Notes under the pieces: generated by a model
What the model was told of the DNA's origin: nothing
Seen by the model: only the letters and a program-made list of their open reading frames with translations
The model's database searches: none
Made by a program: the position numbers and the translations under genes
Assembly (NCBI GenBank): GCA_902786205.1
Contig: CADABQ010000002.1
Span: 44,586 to 108,585 of the forward strand
Source: an uncultured Lachnospiraceae bacterium
GTDB taxonomy: Bacteria > Bacillota > Clostridia > Lachnospirales > Lachnospiraceae
DNA: 64,000 bases
Direction of reading: 5' to 3'
Part shown: positions 27,096-36,195 of the stretch, one piece after another
Position numbering within the stretch: the first letter of the stretch is position 1
Layout: every line of letters starts with the position of its first letter

Positions 27096-27491
27096 ATGAA
27101 GATTTTAATTGCTGAAGATGATTTTGCAAGCAGAAAGTTTATGCTTCGATTTTTATCAAAATATGGAGAATGTGATGTAACCGTAGATGGTATGGAGGCA
27201 GTTGACGCATTTACAATGGCGTTGGATGCAGATGAAGGATATGATTTGGTTTGCTTGGATATTATGATGCCAGAATTGGATGGATATCAAGCATTGAAGC
27301 AGATCCGTGAATATGAAAAAGAAAAAGGTATATCAGAAGAAGATGGGGCAAAAATTATTATGACTACAGCCCTAAATGAAGGAAGAAATGTAACAAAGGC
27401 ATTTGAATTGGGTTGTGTAGCCTATGCTGGAAAACCAATTGATCAAGATAAGTTTGAAAATGTTCTTCGAAAATTAAATTTAATCGAGTAA
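27096..27491 (+). CDS. single-domain response regulator receiver (CheY-like)
   Basis: A 131-residue stand-alone receiver with no output domain. The acidic pair E8-D9-D10, phosphoacceptor D55 (VCLDIMMPELDGY), Thr in IIMTTA and Lys in YAGKP are all present, so it can be phosphorylated. AAAGGGAGAGG precedes ATG. TATAAT at 27019-27024 may be its -10. No histidine kinase lies nearby, and the c-di-GMP protein and flagellar genes are kilobases away. A role in chemotaxis is possible but unproven. Confidence 0.9.
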   Translation: MKILIAEDDFASRKFMLRFLSKYGECDVTVDGMEAVDAFTMALDADEGYDLVCLDIMMPELDGYQALKQIREYEKEKGISEEDGAKIIMTTALNEGRNVTKAFELGCVAYAGKPIDQDKFENVLRKLNLIE

Positions 27492-27675
27492 TCCGGATGG
27501 TTGATGTGGCAGTTTAGCTAGTGGTATTTCAGAGAATGGAACAAGTGGTAAAGTATCTTTTTCTTTCAAGTATATATCAATTTGGCTGAACTGTTGCAAT
27601 TACATTACAGTACTGCGAACATATTAGAGTTTTACAAGTAAAGCGCATTGTTCGCATTTTATTTTGAAAAAAATG

Positions 27676-27704
27676 TTGACAAATAGAATATAGTCAGATA
27701 TAAT
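27676..27704 (+). promoter_or_regulatory. consensus sigma-A promoter for the tRNA pair
   Basis: Perfect TTGACA (27676-27681) and TATAAT (27699-27704) with a 17-base spacer, 22 bases before the first tRNA. Confidence 0.95.
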
Positions 27705-27725
27705 GAATAATGTCTTTTGACAAAT

Positions 27726-27798
27726 GGGATCATAGCTCAGCTGGGAGAGCATCTGCCTTACAAGCAGAGGGTCATAGGTTCGAGTCCTATTGGTCCCA
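27726..27798 (+). tRNA. tRNA-Val (anticodon TAC)
   Basis: The acceptor stem GGGATCA pairs with TGGTCCC, discriminator A. D-arm GCTCAG...GAGC, anticodon stem TCTGC/GCAGA with loop CTTACAA, and T-arm with GGTTCGAGTCC are standard. The anticodon TAC is at 27759-27761. CCA is not encoded. Confidence 0.95.
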
Positions 27799-27803
27799 TT
27801 TAT

Positions 27804-27877
27804 GGCGGGATAGCTCAGTTGGCTAGAGCACACGGTTCATACCCGTGGTGTCGCTGGTTCAAATCCAGTTCCCGCTA
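27804..27877 (+). tRNA. tRNA-Met (anticodon CAT, elongator)
   Basis: Acceptor GGCGGGA / TCCCGCT, anticodon stem CACGG/CCGTG with loop TTCATAC, and T-loop TTCAAAT. The anticodon CAT is at 27838-27840. The anticodon stem lacks the three G-C pairs of initiator tRNA, and the body resembles the Bacillus elongator tRNA-Met. A lysidine-modified tRNA-Ile (CAT) cannot be wholly excluded. Confidence 0.92.
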
Positions 27878-27897
27878 CTAATTTTAAAAGAAAAATT

Positions 27898-27932
27898 AAA
27901 GCCTTCAGACTATCTGAAGGCTTTTTCTTTTT
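27898..27932 (+). terminator. terminator after the tRNA pair
   Basis: Nine-base arms GCCTTCAGA / TCTGAAGGC (extended by A-T pairs) with a tight loop, then a T-rich run. Confidence 0.9.
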
Positions 27933-28003
27933 TGCTTTAATAGAGAGCTGATGTGGACTTGTGCATGTTGCTCTGATAAGAAGTTTAGAAAGGGGTAGTT
28001 AAA

Positions 28004-30178
28004 TTGAAGAAAAAAAGATTAAGTTTGTTTCCTACATTAAAAGGGTATCAATTTTCTTATTTGATGTCGGATGTGATAGCAGGATTAATTGTTGCAGCAG
28101 CGTCAATACCGATTTCCATGGGATATGCACAAATTGCTGGCTTGCCGGCATACTATGGATTGTATGGATCGGTGTTACCAATCCTATTGTTTTCTATGCT
28201 TTCTACATCACGACAGTTTGTAATTGGAGTAGATGCGGCACCTGCGGCACTAGTTGGTTCTGCATTAGCCTCCATGGGCATTACCACAGGATCGAAAGAG
28301 GCAATGGCAATTGTTCCGTGTATCACATTGTTTGTGTCTCTTTGGCTGATTTTGTTTTCTATTTTAAGAGTAGGAAAGCTGGTAAATTACATTTCTAAAC
28401 CTGTTATGGGTGGATTTATTAGTGGAATTTCTTTTACGATTATACTAATGCAAGTGCCTAAATTAATGGGACATGGAACGGTAACTGGTGAGTTGTTTGA
28501 GATGTTGTATGGAATAGGTCAAGTATTAGATAGCATCAATTGGTTTTCGCTCTTTCTTGGAATTACTACAATTGTAGTTTTACTGGTTATGAAAAAAATA
28601 ATGCCAAAGTTTCCGATGTCAGTGGTAGCCATGGTTCTAGGAGTTATTTTAACTACGATATTCCATATTGATGAAAAATATGATGTTGCATTATTGGCTT
28701 CTGTGGAACCGGGATTTCCTAAATTACATCATTTTCAGTTTTTAGATTGGAATTATATGGCAATTATGCAGAACAGTTTTTCTGTTGCATTGGTTATTAC
28801 TGCGGGTTCTTTACTGGCAGAGAATAATTTCGCAAATAAAAACGGATATGAGATTTCGAGAAATAGAGAAATATTTAGTTTTGGAATTGGAAATCTGGGT
28901 GCATCTTTGGTTGGATGTTGTCCTGTGAATGGAAGTGTTTCTAGAACTTCTATGACAGAGCAGTTTGGTAGTAAAAGTCAAATGGCATCCATTGTTGCTG
29001 GGGGAAGTATGTTGTTGCTTCTTTTGATGGGAACCGGTTTTATTCAGTACTTGCCAGTTCCAATTTTAACAGGCATTGTAATTGCAGCTTTGCTTGGTGT
29101 TATGGAATTCAAACTTGCAAAAAGACTTTTAAAAGAGAGTAAGGTAGAGCTTGGAATTTTTATGGGTGCTTTTATGGGGGTTTTAATTTTTGGAACCATA
29201 GCAGGTGTAATGATTGGGATTTGTTTATCGTTTATCGATGTATTGATTCGTACAACAAATACACCGAGATGTCTTGTTGGTGTAGTACCTGGCAAGAGTG
29301 GTTTTCATAGTTTAGAACGTAGTAGCGGAGCCAGAGAAATTAAAGAGACGGTTATTTATCGTTTCCAGGGAAACTTGTTTTTTGCCAATATGGATCGTTT
29401 TGAACAGGATATTTTAAAATATATAAAATCAGATACCAAATATGTGATTATTGATGCTAGTGGTATTAATGATATTGACATGTCGGCATCGGATATGCTT
29501 CTCTCTTTAAATACAAAATTGAAGAAAAAAGGAATTCAATTCTTTTTAACGGAACATAAGGGGGAAGTAAACGATAAATTGCGTCAATATGGGGCACAAT
29601 CTTTAATAGAGGAAGGTGTAGCAAGAAGAACTATTTCAGCTGCATTGCGAGATGTACACATTTATCCACCATATCCATTGGTAGAAAATACAAAAGAGCA
29701 TATGCAATTAGTTATGGATGCGCAAAATCGAAGTATTAATGAATTTGAGTGGGCGTATGGTGCAGATGCACAAAAGTATATGTTAGATTACACCAAACAG
29801 GTAATTGAGAATCTTTCCAAGGAAGATATGCAGAACTTGTCAAAAGGCTGGTATTTGGAGCATAATAAGGTTAGAAGTTGGCATAAACTGGGACATGCAG
29901 ATGAGGAAGTTTTATTGTATTATTTAGAGTTGCATTTGTATGAAATTGCAAAAAAATTGGGCGAAAATAAGCAAGTGATAGAAAAAGCATTTGAAAAGAG
30001 GCGTGCAGTGATTACGGAGCGACTCAAATTTGAAAATGAGGATGAATATGGTCATTTACAGATTCATTTAAAAGCATTAGAACAAAAGCTCAAAAAAGAC
30101 AGACCAGAATTACATCAGGAGATTATGAAGATCCGTGATCAGATACAGGCGGAGCGAAAAAAGGAGGAGGATTCATAA
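28004..30178 (+). CDS. SulP/SLC26-family anion transporter with STAS domain and C-terminal extension
   Basis: A 724-residue membrane transporter starting with TTG after AGGGG. About 11-12 membrane segments fill residues ~20-420, with the SulP signature (ASIPISMGYAQIAGLPAYYGLYG). A STAS domain follows (~450-550), with IDASGINDIDMSASDML near its phospho-site loop. Substrates in the family include sulfate, bicarbonate and dicarboxylates; this one's is unknown. Unusually, ~150 charged helical residues follow the STAS domain, including FEWAYGADAQKYMLDYTKQV and a Lys/Glu-rich tail. The TAA is followed at once by the ispF ATG. Confidence 0.88.
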   Translation: MKKKRLSLFPTLKGYQFSYLMSDVIAGLIVAAASIPISMGYAQIAGLPAYYGLYGSVLPILLFSMLSTSRQFVIGVDAAPAALVGSALASMGITTGSKEAMAIVPCITLFVSLWLILFSILRVGKLVNYISKPVMGGFISGISFTIILMQVPKLMGHGTVTGELFEMLYGIGQVLDSINWFSLFLGITTIVVLLVMKKIMPKFPMSVVAMVLGVILTTIFHIDEKYDVALLASVEPGFPKLHHFQFLDWNYMAIMQNSFSVALVITAGSLLAENNFANKNGYEISRNREIFSFGIGNLGASLVGCCPVNGSVSRTSMTEQFGSKSQMASIVAGGSMLLLLLMGTGFIQYLPVPILTGIVIAALLGVMEFKLAKRLLKESKVELGIFMGAFMGVLIFGTIAGVMIGICLSFIDVLIRTTNTPRCLVGVVPGKSGFHSLERSSGAREIKETVIYRFQGNLFFANMDRFEQDILKYIKSDTKYVIIDASGINDIDMSASDMLLSLNTKLKKKGIQFFLTEHKGEVNDKLRQYGAQSLIEEGVARRTISAALRDVHIYPPYPLVENTKEHMQLVMDAQNRSINEFEWAYGADAQKYMLDYTKQVIENLSKEDMQNLSKGWYLEHNKVRSWHKLGHADEEVLLYYLELHLYEIAKKLGENKQVIEKAFEKRRAVITERLKFENEDEYGHLQIHLKALEQKLKKDRPELHQEIMKIRDQIQAERKKEEDS

Positions 30179-30715
30179 ATGCGAATCGGTATGGGATATG
30201 ACGTTCATAAATTAGTGGAAAATCGGAAATTGATTTTGGGTGGTGTAGAAATACCGCATGAGGTTGGACTTTTAGGGCATTCTGATGCGGATGTACTTTT
30301 ACATGCGATTATGGATGCATTATTAGGAGCAGCAGCGTTAGGCGATATAGGAAAACATTTTCCAGATACAGATGAGAAATATAAAGGTATATCAAGTTTG
30401 AAATTATTGGAATATGTCGGAGATTTATTAGAAGAGAATATGTTTGTCATCAGTAATATTGATGCAACAATTATTGCACAGGCACCCAAAATGTTGCCAT
30501 ATATTCCTAAAATGAGAGAGAATATTGCGAAAACCTTAAAAATTGAACAGAATCAAGTGAATATTAAGGCAACAACAGAAGAAGGTTTGGGATTTACTGG
30601 AAAGAAACAGGGGATTTCATCGCAGGCAATTTGTTTGCTTGATGAGATGAAAGACTTTTTAGTTGCAACATCTGAGATGCCTTCCTGCGGTGGGTGCGGA
30701 GGATGTAAACGATAA
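30179..30715 (+). CDS. ispF: 2-C-methyl-D-erythritol 2,4-cyclodiphosphate synthase with Cys-rich tail
   Basis: A MEP-pathway enzyme that makes the cyclodiphosphate intermediate of isoprenoid synthesis. The zinc-site GMGYDVHKL (D8, H10), [32 protein letters not shown], and the late [15 protein letters not shown] are intact. At 178 residues it is ~20 longer than usual because of a tail ending in [10 protein letters not shown], three cysteines in CGGCGGC. AGGAGGAGG lies inside the 3' end of the transporter gene, and the ATG touches its stop, so translation is coupled. The tail might bind metal, but this is inference. Confidence 0.95.
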   Translation: MRIGMGYDVHKLVENRKLILGGVEIPHEVGLLGHSDADVLLHAIMDALLGAAALGDIGKHFPDTDEKYKGISSLKLLEYVGDLLEENMFVISNIDATIIAQAPKMLPYIPKMRENIAKTLKIEQNQVNIKATTEEGLGFTGKKQGISSQAICLLDEMKDFLVATSEMPSCGGCGGCKR

Positions 30716-30798
30716 ATTTATGATTTTACCATTAAAATCATATCTACAATTCAATATTTTGAATTTGCTATTAGCGTTTGTAATGCAAAGTAAAAATG

Positions 30799-30839
30799 TA
30801 AGGGAGCCACACCTTATCCTAGTGTGACTCCCTTATTTC
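30799..30839. terminator. terminator between convergent ispF and EAL genes
   Basis: Fourteen-base arms (30799-30812 and 30822-30835) with one mismatch and a T/A-rich end on both strands. It lies between two converging genes, so it may act both ways. Confidence 0.75.
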
Positions 30840-30960
30840 AGTCAAAGACCAAACTTGCATGAGATTTTGTCGACTACTGTTAAGCAAATAAAAACAAAAG
30901 AGTTTGTTCAGCCAGTATCATAATAATAGGTGAAGCTTGAAATTTGCTTTGTGTTTGGAT

Positions 30961-33900
30961 TTATTTGATTCTAGTAAGAATATATTCTTCAAATTCTTCT
31001 GCTGACATTGGGTTATGGAATAAAAATCCTTGTGCAAAATCGCAACCAAAATCTTTTAGTTGTTCTGCCTGTAAGGTTGTTTCAACACCTTCTGAAGAAA
31101 TGGATAATTTCAATTCTTTTGCCATTTCAATTATTTTTTTGAAGATAATGCGTTCTTTTTCCTTTCGGATTTTACCATTGAAAAATGCAGTGTCGAGTTT
31201 TACTCCGTCAATGTCTAAATCTTTTAAGCTATTAATAGCTGAAAATTCTCTTCCAAAATCATCCAAAATAATTTTGAAACCTAAATCCTTTAATTCCTGT
31301 ACTAAAAATACGGTTGTTTCTGGTGATGTGACAAAAACTTTTTCGGAAATTTCTAACTCCAAATAGTTGATTGGAATAGAATATTGTGTCATAAGTGCTA
31401 CTAGTCGTTCTACAAAGTTTGTTGTCAGAAGGTGAGAACCAGATATATTAAAGGAAACAGGGAATAATGGTAATTCTTTTTCCATCCAGCTTTTAAAGAT
31501 TTTTAAGGTTTGTTCAATAATATAAAAATCCAGTTCTACAATAAAACCATTTTCTTCCAATACCGGAAAGAAATCTTCTGGTAAGAGAGAAGTACCGTCT
31601 GCTGTTTTCCAACGAGCTAAAGCTTCTATGCCAACCATTTGTTCTGTATGTAAGGAATATCGTGGTTGAAAATATGGCACAATTTCTTCGTTTTTCATAG
31701 CCTTTTCGATGGAAGCTTCGATTGCTAGTTGCTTTTTTGCTTTTTTTTCTGTATTTCCGTTATATACTGCATAGTGACTAACTTCTGTAATTCCTTTTGT
31801 GTTCTTTCTTGCATAATTAGCCTTATCAATCATGGAAGCTAAATCTTCGTCATCTTTCGTTGAAAAATAAACGCCACAGGTAAAGTTTAATCGGAAATAG
31901 TCTTCAATCGAAAGGTTTGTTGCACTGAAATGCGTTTTCATGTTTGTAAAGCGCAAAGCTAAGTCTTGTGGAGTATTATAATAAAGAAGACAAACGAATT
32001 CATCTTTATCTACATGACAACACATCTCGTTCTCTTTTTTCTCCTCTTCTAAGACGCGTGCAAAATACTTTAATATTTTATTTCCAATTGTAAATCCATA
32101 ATTAGCATTGAAAATACGGAAAGAATTAATATCAAAATATACGATAGCGACTTTTTGATCTTTCTTTTGTTCCAACTGCGTTTCACCTTCCAAGATAAAA
32201 GCAGGAAGAGAGTAAAGTCCTGTAAGACGATCATAATAATTTCGCTTTTCTCCATCAGTTGTATCACTTGTGATAGAGTAACTATTTTTTAGACTTCCAT
32301 ATAATTCGCATCCATTTCCACCTTTAGATTTCATGGCCCTTACGGCAACATTAGCGCGAAGTAACATGATTTCAAATGTAAAGTCAGATGCTTTGGTAGA
32401 AAAATATCCAATACTACAAGTGATAGGAACATTTTCGATGGCATCAATTTTCATTTCACGAATTTCCTTACAAATTTCATTTGCCTTTTTTTCAATTTCT
32501 TCTAATTTCTCTGTGTTAGAAATAAAAACAACAAATTGGTCGTTTCCTACACGACCGATAATCTGACCAGGAAATATATCATGTAAAAGAAGTGCTGTTT
32601 TTGATAATATTTCATCCGCAGCAAGTTGTCCGTAATGATCAGTTAATATTTTGAAACGATCTAGGTCTACAAAAAGTAAGGTAGCTTCTTCGTTTGGCGC
32701 TTTGTTTTGAAGAATAGTATTTATTTTGGTTGATAATGCATTTGTGTTGAAAATCTGTGTAAGGTTATCATGAGTAGCTTCCTCCTGTAATTTTAAATAT
32801 TGTTGTTTGGAAGCATCGATATCAATGGTTTTTCCAATTACTTGATAAGGTTTTCCAGTGTCATCGTACATAACAATACCTTGCATACGATACCAGGTAT
32901 AAATGCCAATATTATTCTTCATGCGAATTTCCAGTTTAATATTTTTTCGTGTGTTACGAGAAAACTGGAAAGCATTCAAAAATGTATTTTGATCGTCTAT
33001 GTGGATTGCCTTACTTTCCTGAATATAGTTCAGAAAATCGGGGATGGTTTCATCCAAGCTAAAAGAGGCATCCAACTTACCGGAGCGTTGCATCACATTG
33101 GTACGAACATCGTATTCCCATAAACGTTCATTGGTGAGTTCAGCCAAAATCTGCGATTTTTCATGGAAAAATTCTAGTTCCTTTTGATATTGTTTTTGTA
33201 TCGTGTTGTTAATGATAACACAAAGAAAAATAGGAGCACCATCTGCATCGTCCATAAGAGTTGCATGTAAGTGTGACCATCTAATCTGGCCAGATTTATG
33301 CATGATACGATATTCAGCAGTAAATGGACTGTGTTCTCGTAATGCTTTTTGGGCTTTCTTTTGTAGTTTTTCGGCATCCTCAGGAAGTACTAATCCAATA
33401 CAGATATTGTCAAATTTTTCTTCGTATTCCAATCTGGAGTAACCTGCAATTTCAAAATAAGTATTGTTTGCATAAAGCAATTTGAAATCGGTTGCACGAA
33501 TTTTTGCAACACCGCCTGGTACACTATTGGAGATAACATCCAGCTCCTGTTTTGACTTTGCTAAATCTTGATAGGAAATTTTTAAAGAAGTAATGTCTAT
33601 GCAGGAACAAAGATATGCAATTCTTTGTTCTGTAGCAGTCATTTGCCCTTTGATCAATAACCAGCTAATCGTGCCATCTTTTTTTATGATACGATATTCA
33701 AAACGTAAGGATGTTCCCATATTTAACTGGCGTGCAACGGAAGCTTTAAAACGTTGTGCATCATCTGGATGAATACGTGCTAAGGCGTTTGTTCCAAAAA
33801 GCTTTGTATATTCCTCCTGTGTATAACCGTGTAATGTATAAAAATAGGGATTTGCATATAAAAGTGTCATTTCACTGTTGTACGCAATTTTGATTAAGCC

Positions 33901-33963
33901 GCATTCCGCCTTGTTGGCAAGGAGGCTAAGCTGTTCTTCCTGTTTTTCTAATTCTGTAGTCAA
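30961..33963 (-). CDS. PAS(x3)-GGDEF(x2, degenerate)-EAL protein, probable c-di-GMP phosphodiesterase
   Basis: A 1000-residue soluble signalling protein. Three PAS domains (~5-130, 135-260, 265-390) precede two GGDEF folds (~400-560, 575-735) and one EAL domain (~755-1000). The GGDEF motifs read RVGNDQF and HVDKDEF, so neither should make c-di-GMP. The EAL domain keeps GIEALARWK, ELEISEK, LDDFG, KLD, SSEGVET and AQGF, so it should cleave c-di-GMP. No membrane segment is seen; it probably senses a cytosolic cue. The start is TTG at 33963, with GAGGTGA upstream, driven by a promoter at 34096-34124. Confidence 0.9.
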   Translation of the reverse strand: MTTELEKQEEQLSLLANKAECGLIKIAYNSEMTLLYANPYFYTLHGYTQEEYTKLFGTNALARIHPDDAQRFKASVARQLNMGTSLRFEYRIIKKDGTISWLLIKGQMTATEQRIAYLCSCIDITSLKISYQDLAKSKQELDVISNSVPGGVAKIRATDFKLLYANNTYFEIAGYSRLEYEEKFDNICIGLVLPEDAEKLQKKAQKALREHSPFTAEYRIMHKSGQIRWSHLHATLMDDADGAPIFLCVIINNTIQKQYQKELEFFHEKSQILAELTNERLWEYDVRTNVMQRSGKLDASFSLDETIPDFLNYIQESKAIHIDDQNTFLNAFQFSRNTRKNIKLEIRMKNNIGIYTWYRMQGIVMYDDTGKPYQVIGKTIDIDASKQQYLKLQEEATHDNLTQIFNTNALSTKINTILQNKAPNEEATLLFVDLDRFKILTDHYGQLAADEILSKTALLLHDIFPGQIIGRVGNDQFVVFISNTEKLEEIEKKANEICKEIREMKIDAIENVPITCSIGYFSTKASDFTFEIMLLRANVAVRAMKSKGGNGCELYGSLKNSYSITSDTTDGEKRNYYDRLTGLYSLPAFILEGETQLEQKKDQKVAIVYFDINSFRIFNANYGFTIGNKILKYFARVLEEEKKENEMCCHVDKDEFVCLLYYNTPQDLALRFTNMKTHFSATNLSIEDYFRLNFTCGVYFSTKDDEDLASMIDKANYARKNTKGITEVSHYAVYNGNTEKKAKKQLAIEASIEKAMKNEEIVPYFQPRYSLHTEQMVGIEALARWKTADGTSLLPEDFFPVLEENGFIVELDFYIIEQTLKIFKSWMEKELPLFPVSFNISGSHLLTTNFVERLVALMTQYSIPINYLELEISEKVFVTSPETTVFLVQELKDLGFKIILDDFGREFSAINSLKDLDIDGVKLDTAFFNGKIRKEKERIIFKKIIEMAKELKLSISSEGVETTLQAEQLKDFGCDFAQGFLFHNPMSAEEFEEYILTRIK

Positions 33964-34095
33964 AATATATCACCTCGCAAATAATTGATTTGAAAATTGT
34001 ATTTTAATACTTTAAAGTTGTGTTTACGTTGGGGAGGACTAAAAGAACTCCTTTTTTGGTAACACGTGGATTATAAATAATCTTCTTTCACTAAT

Positions 34096-34124
34096 ATTAT
34101 AGTATTTTTTTTGCTTTTTTTCAA
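34096..34124 (-). promoter_or_regulatory. sigma-A promoter of the PAS-GGDEF-EAL gene
   Basis: On the minus strand TTGAAA and TATAAT have a 17-base spacer, ~130 bases upstream of the TTG start. Confidence 0.65.
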
Positions 34125-34265
34125 TAAATATATAAAAATACAGAAAAAAGAAAGAACACAACACGAAAAGCGAGGGTTACAAGTAAAAAATTACGGATAA
34201 GCAATGTTGGAAGCTCGGCAAAACGAGGAAAAGTCACCCTTTTTATACAGAACATGAAAAAGCCC

Positions 34266-34294
34266 TTGTCAATGAAATTGTGGATATGATACTA
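34266..34294 (+). promoter_or_regulatory. probable promoter of cysS-mrnC-rlmB
   Basis: TTGTCA (34266-34271) with GATACT (34289-34294) at 17 bases; an overlapping TATAAT (34293-34298) is 21 away. It lies ~45 bases before cysS. The exact -10 is unsure. Confidence 0.5.
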
Positions 34295-34342
34295 TAATAG
34301 ATAGTATTTATTAAAAAAGAAGCGGATAGGAGGGAAAAGATT

Positions 34343-35758
34343 ATGGAAATGCAACTCTATAATACTTTAACCAGAAAAAAAGAAGTGTTTAAGCCAATTG
34401 AGGAAGGAAAAGTTCGTATGTATGTATGCGGACCAACTGTATATAATTATATTCATATAGGAAATGCCAGACCAATGATCGTGTTTGATACAGTACGTCG
34501 CTTTTTTGAATATAAAGGCTATGAAGTAAATTATGTATCAAATTTTACAGATGTGGATGATAAAATTATAAAAAAAGCGAACGAAGAAGGCGTGAGTGCA
34601 AAAGAAATTTCAGAGCGCTATATCCAGGCTGTTCTTGAGGATATGCAGGGGTTAAATATAAAACCGGCCACAAAAAATCCAAAGGCGACAGAAGAAATTG
34701 ATGAGATGCTTTCTATGATATCGAATCTGATTGAAAAGGGATATGCATATGAAAAGAATGGAACTGTGTATTTTAGAACAAGAAGTTTTAAAGAATATGG
34801 AAAGCTTTCCAAAAAAAATATTGATGATCTGGAAGCAGGACATAGAACTATTCAGGTAGTGGGAGAAGATGAAAAAGAAGATCCTTTGGATTTTGTACTT
34901 TGGAAACCAAAGAAAGATGGAGAACCTTTCTGGGAATCTCCTTGGGGAAATGGACGCCCAGGCTGGCATATCGAATGCTCCGTTATGAGTAAGAAATATC
35001 TTGGTGAACAGATTGATATTCATGCCGGTGGTGAAGACCTTATTTTTCCGCATCATGAAAATGAAATTGCACAAAGTGAAGCAGCAAATGGAAAAGAGTT
35101 TGCACATTATTGGATGCATAATGGATTTTTAAATATTAATAATGAGAAAATGTCAAAATCAAAAGGTAATTTCTTTACCGTTCGTGATATTGGAAAACAA
35201 TATGCCTATGATGTACTTCGTTTCTTTATGTTAAGTGGTGCGCACTATCGTATGCCACTTAATTTTAGTCAGGATTTGATGGAAGCTGCAAAAAGCGGGT
35301 TAGAAAGAATAAAAGTGGCGGTAGAACGTTTAGATGATATAGCTCAGAAAAAAAATAATGCCACGATTACGGAAGCGGAAAAACAAGTAGAGACAGAATT
35401 AAAGGCATTGCAGGATAAATTTGATGCATCTATGGCAGATGATTTTAATACGGCAGATGCAATTTCTGCTGTGTTTGAAATGGTTAAACTTGTTAATGTG
35501 GGAATTAGAGAAACTTCCGATTACACTTTAGTCGAAGACGCTAAAAAAAGAATTGTTTTACTTATGGATGTACTGGGAATTTCGGTAGAACCAGTGAAAG
35601 AAATGCTAGATACAGAGATAGAACAGTTGATCGAAGAGCGTCAGTTAGCTAGAAAGAATAAAGATTTTCAACGTGCAGATGAGATACGTGACATTTTATT
35701 GGATAAAGGAATTGTATTAAAAGATACAAGAGAGGGTGTAAAATGGACGAGGGCATAA
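34343..35758 (+). CDS. cysS: cysteinyl-tRNA synthetase
   Basis: A class I synthetase of 471 residues, charging tRNA-Cys. The zinc-binding MYVCGPTVYNYIHIGNARP holds the first Cys and the HIGH motif. GWHIECSVMSKKYLG and GGEDLIFPHHENEIAQSE give further zinc ligands, and KMSKSKGNF is the second catalytic motif. GGAGGGAAAAG precedes ATG. It overlaps mrnC by 16 bases, giving the cysS-mrnC-rlmB order known in Bacillus. The downstream sigH of Bacillus is missing here. No T-box was seen upstream. Confidence 0.96.
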   Translation: MEMQLYNTLTRKKEVFKPIEEGKVRMYVCGPTVYNYIHIGNARPMIVFDTVRRFFEYKGYEVNYVSNFTDVDDKIIKKANEEGVSAKEISERYIQAVLEDMQGLNIKPATKNPKATEEIDEMLSMISNLIEKGYAYEKNGTVYFRTRSFKEYGKLSKKNIDDLEAGHRTIQVVGEDEKEDPLDFVLWKPKKDGEPFWESPWGNGRPGWHIECSVMSKKYLGEQIDIHAGGEDLIFPHHENEIAQSEAANGKEFAHYWMHNGFLNINNEKMSKSKGNFFTVRDIGKQYAYDVLRFFMLSGAHYRMPLNFSQDLMEAAKSGLERIKVAVERLDDIAQKKNNATITEAEKQVETELKALQDKFDASMADDFNTADAISAVFEMVKLVNVGIRETSDYTLVEDAKKRIVLLMDVLGISVEPVKEMLDTEIEQLIEERQLARKNKDFQRADEIRDILLDKGIVLKDTREGVKWTRA

Positions 35759-36195
35759 GAAAAGAAAAGGATCTGGTAACGCAGATTCGAGAGGCATTTT
35801 CATTAAAAGAACCTACAGCGTTGCAATATTCACCATTGGCCTTAGCGTATATTGGTGATGGGGTTTATGATTTGATTATTCGAACAATGGTCGTAGAGCG
35901 AGGAAATGCAAGAGCAAATAAGTTACACCATACAGTTAGTGGAATGGTAAAGGCTTCTGCACAGGCAGAAATGATGCATAAAATTGAGCCAATTTTATCA
36001 GAAGAGGAACGTGCAGTGTATCATAGAGGAAGAAATGCAAAGTCTTATACGAAGGCTAAAAACGCAAGTATGGTTGATTACCGTCATGCTACTGGATTTG
36101 AGGCGTTGATGGGATACTTATATTTGGACCATCAAGTGGAACGTATCATAGAATTGGTAAAATACAGTTTAGAGGAAGGAAAAGAAGATGCATAG
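35743..36195 (+). CDS. mrnC: Mini-ribonuclease III
   Basis: A 150-residue RNase III catalytic domain without a double-stranded RNA-binding domain. It matures the ends of 23S rRNA. The motif SPLALAYIGDGVYDLIIR with its catalytic Asp, HRGRNAKSYTKAKNA, and YRHATGFEALMGYLYLDHQ match the family. The ATG lies inside the cysS end, and the stop overlaps the rlmB start (ATGCATAG), so the three are translationally coupled. Confidence 0.93.
   Translation: MDEGIRKEKDLVTQIREAFSLKEPTALQYSPLALAYIGDGVYDLIIRTMVVERGNARANKLHHTVSGMVKASAQAEMMHKIEPILSEEERAVYHRGRNAKSYTKAKNASMVDYRHATGFEALMGYLYLDHQVERIIELVKYSLEEGKEDA

Larger units (their letters stand above)
33964..34342. other. divergent gap between EAL gene and cysS, with an unassigned structured segment
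   Basis: The 379-base gap holds divergent promoters. Between them (34168-34250), AGGGT pairs with ACCCT around an inner CTCG-GCAAAA-CGAG hairpin and a T-run follows, so a small RNA or leader with a terminator is possible. It matches neither the c-di-GMP riboswitch core nor a T-box. There is no protein frame. Confidence 0.4.

Noticed and set aside
33964..34090. c-di-GMP riboswitch in the leader of the EAL gene
   Set aside because: The leader is long enough, but it lacks the conserved GGGCAAACC and GACGCAAAGCC elements of the type I class, and I could not fit type II.
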